From: JADKIH01 sp049363815
Lineage (GTDB): Bacteria > Bacteroidota > Bacteroidia > AKYH767-A > 2013-40CM-41-45
Length of the DNA stretch: 10,461 bases
Assembly: GCA_049363815.1 (NCBI GenBank)
Contig: JBMQEM010000013.1
Coordinates: 1 to 10,461 of the forward strand
Direction: 5' to 3'
The position numbers and the translations under genes are program-made. Shown piece after piece: positions 6,740 to 10,461 of the stretch. The notes under the pieces are model-generated. The model was not told the DNA's origin. It did not search any database and worked only from the letters and a program-made list of their open reading frames with translations. Each line of letters starts with the position of its first letter. Positions within the stretch are counted from its first letter, which is position 1.

Positions 6740-8113
6740 TTAATAAGTCAGAATATTTGATGGTGATGCAGTATTGAGAAAATGCCGGATGATTCTCTGC
6801 ACATCACGGTTGTCGATTCTTGGTTTAATATGTTCTCTGAGTGTTTCAGGATCAGCAGTTACAAATTCCGGATCGAAGTATCCGAATCCTTTGTACCGAC
6901 CGGACTCTACATGTGTCACTGATTTTTCGGATTCGTTTCTACCGGCACCTATGATCATGAAATTCTGATGCGAGTATTGTATGCTGTCGAGTGCTTTCTG
7001 TGCTCTCAAATTGTATTCTTCAAGCGATTCCTTTCCTATGCATGCTCCTTTGCAGAGATGAACAGAATAGCCAAAACAAGCATGTTTGATTTCTTTTGTT
7101 CCACAAAGTTTCTGACAGAGGTTATTTTTATTTTGAATACGTTGAAGAATTGCCTCCGCTTCGTCAAAGCTGCCTGTTGTTATCAATGCATCTGCTGCAT
7201 TTTTTACTTTTTCGGAATACAAGGTGATATACCCGTCATTATTAACCTTGCTGAAAATGCCATAATTAAAAATTGTTCTTCTCTGACTTCTGTTGAATAA
7301 AGGCTGGTTAGTTTTGATCTCTTCTGATTCCAATAGTAAAGCGATCAGTTCATTTCCTGTTTCTTCAAAGGTAATATCACGGATATTGTTCCTCAATTCA
7401 ATCGCTTTTTTAGTTTGTTTGTTTGCAAAATGAGACAGCACCCTTTTTCTTATATTATTGCTTTTCCCGATGTAAATCACTGTTCCATCCTGATTATGGA
7501 AATAATAAACTCCCGGTCTTTCAGGAATTGAATCCAGGATCTTATGATCAAATCCAACCGGGAAACGGAGATTCAGGTAATCGTTCTTAGTAAAATTCCT
7601 GATGACTTCCTTTTCAGGGTCTCTGTTAAGGATCATTTCAAACAATTTGACTGTAGCAAGTGCATCGCCACTTGCACGATGCCGGTTAGTGATTGAAATG
7701 CCTAGATTCTGGCAAAGAGTACCCAGACTATAAGAAGCAAATCCGGGGAGTAATTTACGGCTCAGTTTAACTGTGCACAGATAATCCCGTGAATAATTAA
7801 AGCCAAGAGATTTGAATTCCTGGCGGATAAATCCATAGTCGAATTGTGCATTGTGCGCAACAAAGACAGCACCATCAGTAAGTGTAACTATATCTTTTGC
7901 GATCTGATAAAATTTCGGGGCATTTTCGACCATCTCATTTGAGATGCCTGTCAGGTTTGTTATAAAAGGGGCAATACGACATTCCGGATTGACCAGGGAA
8001 ACAAATTCGTCAATGATCTTTTCACCATCATGAATATAGATGGCAACTTCGGTGATCTTATTCTGTGAGGAATTTCCACCTGTGGTTTCAATATCTACAA
8101 TGGCAAATTTCAT
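6740..8113 (-). CDS. DnaQ-like exonuclease / GIY-YIG nuclease / UvrC-like Cys-domain fusion
   Basis: This is a cytoplasmic DNA-processing nuclease of 457 residues. Domain 1 (about 2-165) is a DEDDh 3'-5' exonuclease with Asp7 and Glu9 (VDIETTG), Asp92 (HNAQFD), His145 and Asp150, so the catalytic set is complete. Domain 2 (about 197-275) is a GIY-YIG nuclease with GVYYF, YIGKS, Arg224 and candidate metal-binding Glu262, closest to UvrC/Cho. A cysteine cluster follows: Cys333, Cys337, Cys346, Cys354, Cys358. The last three are spaced C-x7-C-x3-C, the spacing in the E. coli UvrC region reported to hold an iron-sulfur cluster. The UvrC RNase H-like and HhH domains are absent. This DnaQ plus UvrC/Cho-like architecture is known in several phyla. 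The start is certain within a few codons, because Asp7 is catalytic and no other start precedes it. It is the first gene of the operon. Confidence 0.92.
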   Translation of the reverse strand: MKFAIVDIETTGGNSSQNKITEVAIYIHDGEKIIDEFVSLVNPECRIAPFITNLTGISNEMVENAPKFYQIAKDIVTLTDGAVFVAHNAQFDYGFIRQEFKSLGFNYSRDYLCTVKLSRKLLPGFASYSLGTLCQNLGISITNRHRASGDALATVKLFEMILNRDPEKEVIRNFTKNDYLNLRFPVGFDHKILDSIPERPGVYYFHNQDGTVIYIGKSNNIRKRVLSHFANKQTKKAIELRNNIRDITFEETGNELIALLLESEEIKTNQPLFNRSQRRTIFNYGIFSKVNNDGYITLYSEKVKNAADALITTGSFDEAEAILQRIQNKNNLCQKLCGTKEIKHACFGYSVHLCKGACIGKESLEEYNLRAQKALDSIQYSHQNFMIIGAGRNESEKSVTHVESGRYKGFGYFDPEFVTADPETLREHIKPRIDNRDVQRIIRHFLNTASPSNILTY

Positions 8114-8149
8114 TTTCTTAGAATGTAAATTTAAGAAAATGAAATTGCC
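8102..8149 (-). promoter_or_regulatory. Inverted repeat burying the start codon of the nuclease operon
   Basis: On the plus strand, 8106-8120 (AATTTCATTTTCTTA) is matched by a perfect inverse copy at 8132-8146. After one bulged A (8105) the arms extend by three more pairs, GGC (8102-8104) with GCC (8147-8149). This gives 18 base pairs around an 11-base loop. The start codon of the nuclease (8113-8111) and codons 2-4 form the 3' arm in the mRNA, so folding would hide the initiation site of the operon's first gene. No U-run follows in either direction, which argues against an intrinsic terminator. Function as a translational switch is an inference; the repeat itself is directly visible. Confidence 0.7.
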
Positions 8150-8169
8150 TTTGCAGATTTTTGAATAAA

Positions 8170-8203
8170 ATTATTGGATGATTTTAAAGAATTATTCGAT
8201 GAT
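8170..8203. repeat. Imperfect direct repeat over the 3' end of the propeller gene
   Basis: ATTATTGGATGAT (8170-8182) and ATTATTCGATGAT (8191-8203) match at 12 of 13 positions with a 21-base period. The second copy contains the last codons and stop of the T9SS protein (reading IIE-stop on the minus strand). The first copy, immediately downstream and in the same frame, reads IIQ-stop. It looks like a small duplication of the gene end. Confidence 0.55.
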
Positions 8204-9517
8204 AAAAGGATGAGAAGACACTGACTGTCCATCAATCATCAGTTGGTAATAGTAAATTCCTGCAGTCAGATCGTTTCTGTCGATCCTGAAATTAATTTCG
8301 TTGTTTGAAAGATCAGAGATAAATTGTTCTCTTACAATTTTACCTTGAGCATCAATGATGGAAAGTTGAGCAGCATCTGCATGTTTTTTCAGTTTTACAT
8401 TCAGTGTTGAAGAAGTAGAAAGCGGGTTCGGGTAGAGAGAAGAAGTTTCAATGAAGTCATTTATCTCTTCTACACCGATCGTGATCGAACTTTTTAAAAC
8501 ATTTGCACCGGTACCTGAGAAACTTCCGCCCAGATAAACATATCCATCCTTGTTAGCAATTGCATAAGGTGATGCTCCCGGATTGTTGGTTACGATAACG
8601 GCTTTAATTGGTTGAATTGGGTTATCAATTCTGGCAATATAATATGCTCCACCAACTCCAACGTTTGTAAAATTACCTCCTACAAAAAGATAATTGCCGA
8701 TTTTCTGCAGAGACCTGATTTGAATACCATTTGTAAAAGTTGTTCCACCCATAGAACTCCAACCGGTTCCGGTATACCTTGCGCCACCGTAGTATGGTTG
8801 CTGAAAATCACCCCCTACATATAAATTTCCTGCGTGACTTGCTATAGCAAAAATACTTCCACCAGTTACACCTGAAATACTGCTCCATGTAGAACCTGAA
8901 AGTACATATAATCCACTTGTTACATTATTTGTACCGGCATGTAGAGCATTGCCATGTAACGTAAGACAGTTTACTACAGGTGAAATTCCGTTTCCGACAG
9001 CTGACCAATTGATAAGATCTGTCTTCGCCACGTGAAGTAATGTAGTAGTATTAGAAAAATCAGCATTGAATTGTCCACCGACATATAAGTAAGACGAGTC
9101 CGGTGCTGCTTCAAAACAATTTACCTGACCATTTAAACCAATTCCAACAGTTGTATATGATCCTGCAGCGTCAACAGCGACAATATTGTTTGCACCTAAG
9201 CCACCGGCATTTGCAAAACTTCCACCAACATATAATTTACCTTTGAAAAATTTCAAAGCGTATACCGGTCCACTAACTCCGGCACCTACTTGTTGCCAGC
9301 TGTCTGAGACAGGATTATATTTTGCCAGATAGTTAACAGCTCCTGTAAAAGTACCTCCGGCATAGATAGCGCCATCATAAGGACTTACAGCAATTGCTCT
9401 TACACCTGTGGTGGTATTTCCAAGTGCAGTTGCGGATCCAACGGAGAGCCAACTTTGTGCATCAGAAGTTATTGTTAAGAACAGAATAAATGAGAGCAAT
9501 AAGTAGATTTTTTTCAT
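8192..9517 (-). CDS. Secreted T9SS-sorted beta-propeller protein
   Basis: This is a 441-residue protein predicted to be exported by Sec and then secreted or surface-anchored by the type IX system. The signal peptide covers about 1-21 (Lys-rich start, hydrophobic core, SDAQ end). Residues 25-345 contain seven diverged repeats marked by an aromatic-x-G-G-x-F core at about 52 (YAGG), 96 (YVGG), 145 (YVGG), 193 (HAGT, degenerate), 233 (YVGG), 278 (FVGG) and 328 (YLGG), spaced 40-50 residues. This fits a seven-bladed Kelch-like propeller. The tail from about 360 is a type A T9SS sorting domain (LYPNP motif, GIYYYQL, final PFIIE). No catalytic residues can be recognised; binding or adhesion is the conservative guess. 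The leader is A-rich with no Shine-Dalgarno. It lies 73 bases downstream of the WD40 gene and 78 bases upstream of the nuclease gene. Confidence 0.92.
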   Translation of the reverse strand: MKKIYLLLSFILFLTITSDAQSWLSVGSATALGNTTTGVRAIAVSPYDGAIYAGGTFTGAVNYLAKYNPVSDSWQQVGAGVSGPVYALKFFKGKLYVGGSFANAGGLGANNIVAVDAAGSYTTVGIGLNGQVNCFEAAPDSSYLYVGGQFNADFSNTTTLLHVAKTDLINWSAVGNGISPVVNCLTLHGNALHAGTNNVTSGLYVLSGSTWSSISGVTGGSIFAIASHAGNLYVGGDFQQPYYGGARYTGTGWSSMGGTTFTNGIQIRSLQKIGNYLFVGGNFTNVGVGGAYYIARIDNPIQPIKAVIVTNNPGASPYAIANKDGYVYLGGSFSGTGANVLKSSITIGVEEINDFIETSSLYPNPLSTSSTLNVKLKKHADAAQLSIIDAQGKIVREQFISDLSNNEINFRIDRNDLTAGIYYYQLMIDGQSVSSHPFIIE

Positions 9518-9590
9518 TTTTTTTAGGTTTTGCGTCTTTTTTAGGAATCGGTAAAGTAAAGATATTTTATTTGTCAGCGGGCGGAATTAA

Positions 9591-10461
9591 CTATTTTTTA
9601 TAGACAAAATTAATGGCACTACAGGTCTTGAGATCGGATGATAACCGATAGAAATATTTCTTTTTTCCATCATCAAACTCAATAGCTGCAGTATTTGGCG
9701 GGCTTTTTCCAAGATTGTTTGCAAAGAGAACCAGATAATTGTTTGTGTTTTCAATGAGATTCAGTTTGACTTCATATTTTTTCTTGGTCACTCCATAATG
9801 GTCAACTATCCATTGGCCGTTAAAAAACAAAGACATTGTATCGCCATCTATGTAGCTGTTATCGTAGACATAGACGCTGATGTTTGATACATTCAGTTCG
9901 ATCTTTTCTGTTGAAATAACTTTACGGCCTTTAATGACAGTCGGGACATTTTCATTTGCCATCTGAACTTCCGAATTCTGAATTGCAGGAATAGGTGTGG
10001 GTTCAATTTTTATTTCTGCTTTTGTAACAGGCTTCGGTATAACAGGTGGTTTATCGCCACCCTTTTGCCACTTGATTATTGTTTTGTCAAGACTGCCGGT
10101 ATAAAGAAAATCGTCAGTGACACCAAAAGCAGAAGAAGTCACAGTTTCCTTATGTAAAAATAATTCCTGATAGATCTGTCGTTCAAGCGGGATCCAGATT
10201 CTTGCCCAGTTCCCAATGTTTCCACTACACATCAGTTTACCCGATTCAGAGAAAGTGAGTGGAGAAGGATTTCCTGCTTTCATGAAAAAGATCGGCTGCG
10301 GATCCAGTTGATTTAATTTATAATTCCACATTGCAAGTGTTCCGTCAGAGGACCAGGTAGCCAGCAAAGTGTCTTTTACCAATGCAATTTTTTTAATGTT
10401 AGTCGATCCGAATTTTATTTCCTGCCGTAAATTATCAGTTCGGGTATTCATCACTTTAATA
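9591..10461 (-). CDS. WD40-repeat protein with C-terminal beta-domain (5' end outside window)
   Basis: The reading frame is open to the window edge. The GTG/ATG pair at 10454-10449 is probably internal, because the residues around it (VMNTRTDNLRQEI) already look like part of a WD40 blade. Counting from 10454, three WD40 units are visible, ending in WN (43-44), WI (87-88) and WQ (129-130), with LATWSSDGTLAMW and LYTGSLDKTIIKW as the clearest. A Pro/Lys-rich linker follows (about 132-165). A separate C-terminal domain (about 172-287) has the marks YDNSYIDGDTMSLFFNG, LFANNLGKSPPNTA and RLSSDLKTCSAINF. I recall this tail from other Bacteroidota proteins of unknown function but cannot name a family. 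The missing N-terminal part probably carries more WD40 blades. Role unknown; a scaffold or binding protein is likely. Confidence 0.85.
   Translation of the reverse strand, partial: IKVMNTRTDNLRQEIKFGSTNIKKIALVKDTLLATWSSDGTLAMWNYKLNQLDPQPIFFMKAGNPSPLTFSESGKLMCSGNIGNWARIWIPLERQIYQELFLHKETVTSSAFGVTDDFLYTGSLDKTIIKWQKGGDKPPVIPKPVTKAEIKIEPTPIPAIQNSEVQMANENVPTVIKGRKVISTEKIELNVSNISVYVYDNSYIDGDTMSLFFNGQWIVDHYGVTKKKYEVKLNLIENTNNYLVLFANNLGKSPPNTAAIEFDDGKKKYFYRLSSDLKTCSAINFVYKK

Noticed and set aside
8139..8168. Tiny plus-strand ORF starting in the mirrored arm of the hairpin (MKLPLQIFE)
   Set aside because: It has nine codons only and arises automatically because the arm is an inverse copy of the real start; there is no sign of translation.
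9519..9545. Direct repeat TTTTTTAGG (9519-9527 and 9537-9545) in the leader of the propeller gene
   Set aside because: It is short and low in complexity, and fits an A-rich leader; there is no further evidence of function.
9557..9564. Possible Bacteroidota -7 element (TATCTTTA on the minus strand) before the propeller gene, and a similar TAATTTTA at 8166-8173 before the nuclease
   Set aside because: Each matches TAnnTTTG at all but the last base, but no convincing -33 TTG lies at the right distance, and such 7-of-8 matches are expected by chance in A/T-rich spacers.
10449..10454. ATG/GTG as the start of the WD40 protein
   Set aside because: The frame stays open to the window edge and the sequence begins mid-blade, so an internal position is more likely.

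Overview
The window looks like chromosomal DNA from a Bacteroidota bacterium, probably of the Flavobacteriales/Sphingobacteriales/Chitinophagales type, although I cannot name a genus. The grounds are: a secreted protein with a type IX secretion (T9SS) C-terminal sorting domain, low G+C with A-rich leaders rather than Shine-Dalgarno sites, N-terminal lipoboxes on two c-type cytochromes, and GNAT and histidine-kinase sequences of a style familiar from that phylum. No stretch longer than about 105 bases lacks a gene, and I see no tRNA, rRNA, CRISPR, IS element or phage gene.

Left part, plus strand (1-4337): the 3' end of a RimJ/RimL/SpeG-like GNAT acetyltransferase, then, 8 bases later, a seven-heme c-type cytochrome lipoprotein with a C-terminal TPR region. 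After a 103-base spacer holding an inverted repeat comes a PhoB/OmpR-type response regulator and its PhoR-like histidine kinase. The kinase probably starts at TTG and lies in the same frame as the regulator.

Middle part, minus strand (8113 down to 4347): a very tight four-gene operon with junctions of 0, 3 and -4 bases. In transcription order it encodes a DnaQ exonuclease/GIY-YIG/UvrC-like fusion, an exported redoxin, a lipoprotein joining a monoheme cytochrome c to a PHM/DBH-type dicopper monooxygenase core with all six expected copper ligands, and a small GNAT acetyltransferase. The redoxin and the copper protein probably work together outside the cytoplasm; why a DNA nuclease leads the operon is unclear. 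The operon's first start codon lies inside a near-perfect 18-bp inverted repeat that would fold the mRNA over the initiation site.

Right part, minus strand (10461 down to 8192): the 3' part of a WD40 protein with a separate C-terminal beta-rich domain, and then a secreted T9SS protein with seven YVGG-type repeats that probably form a seven-bladed beta-propeller.

The observations most worth following up are the start-codon hairpin, the heme-c/dicopper/redoxin cassette and its link to the nuclease, and the heptaheme-TPR lipoprotein.
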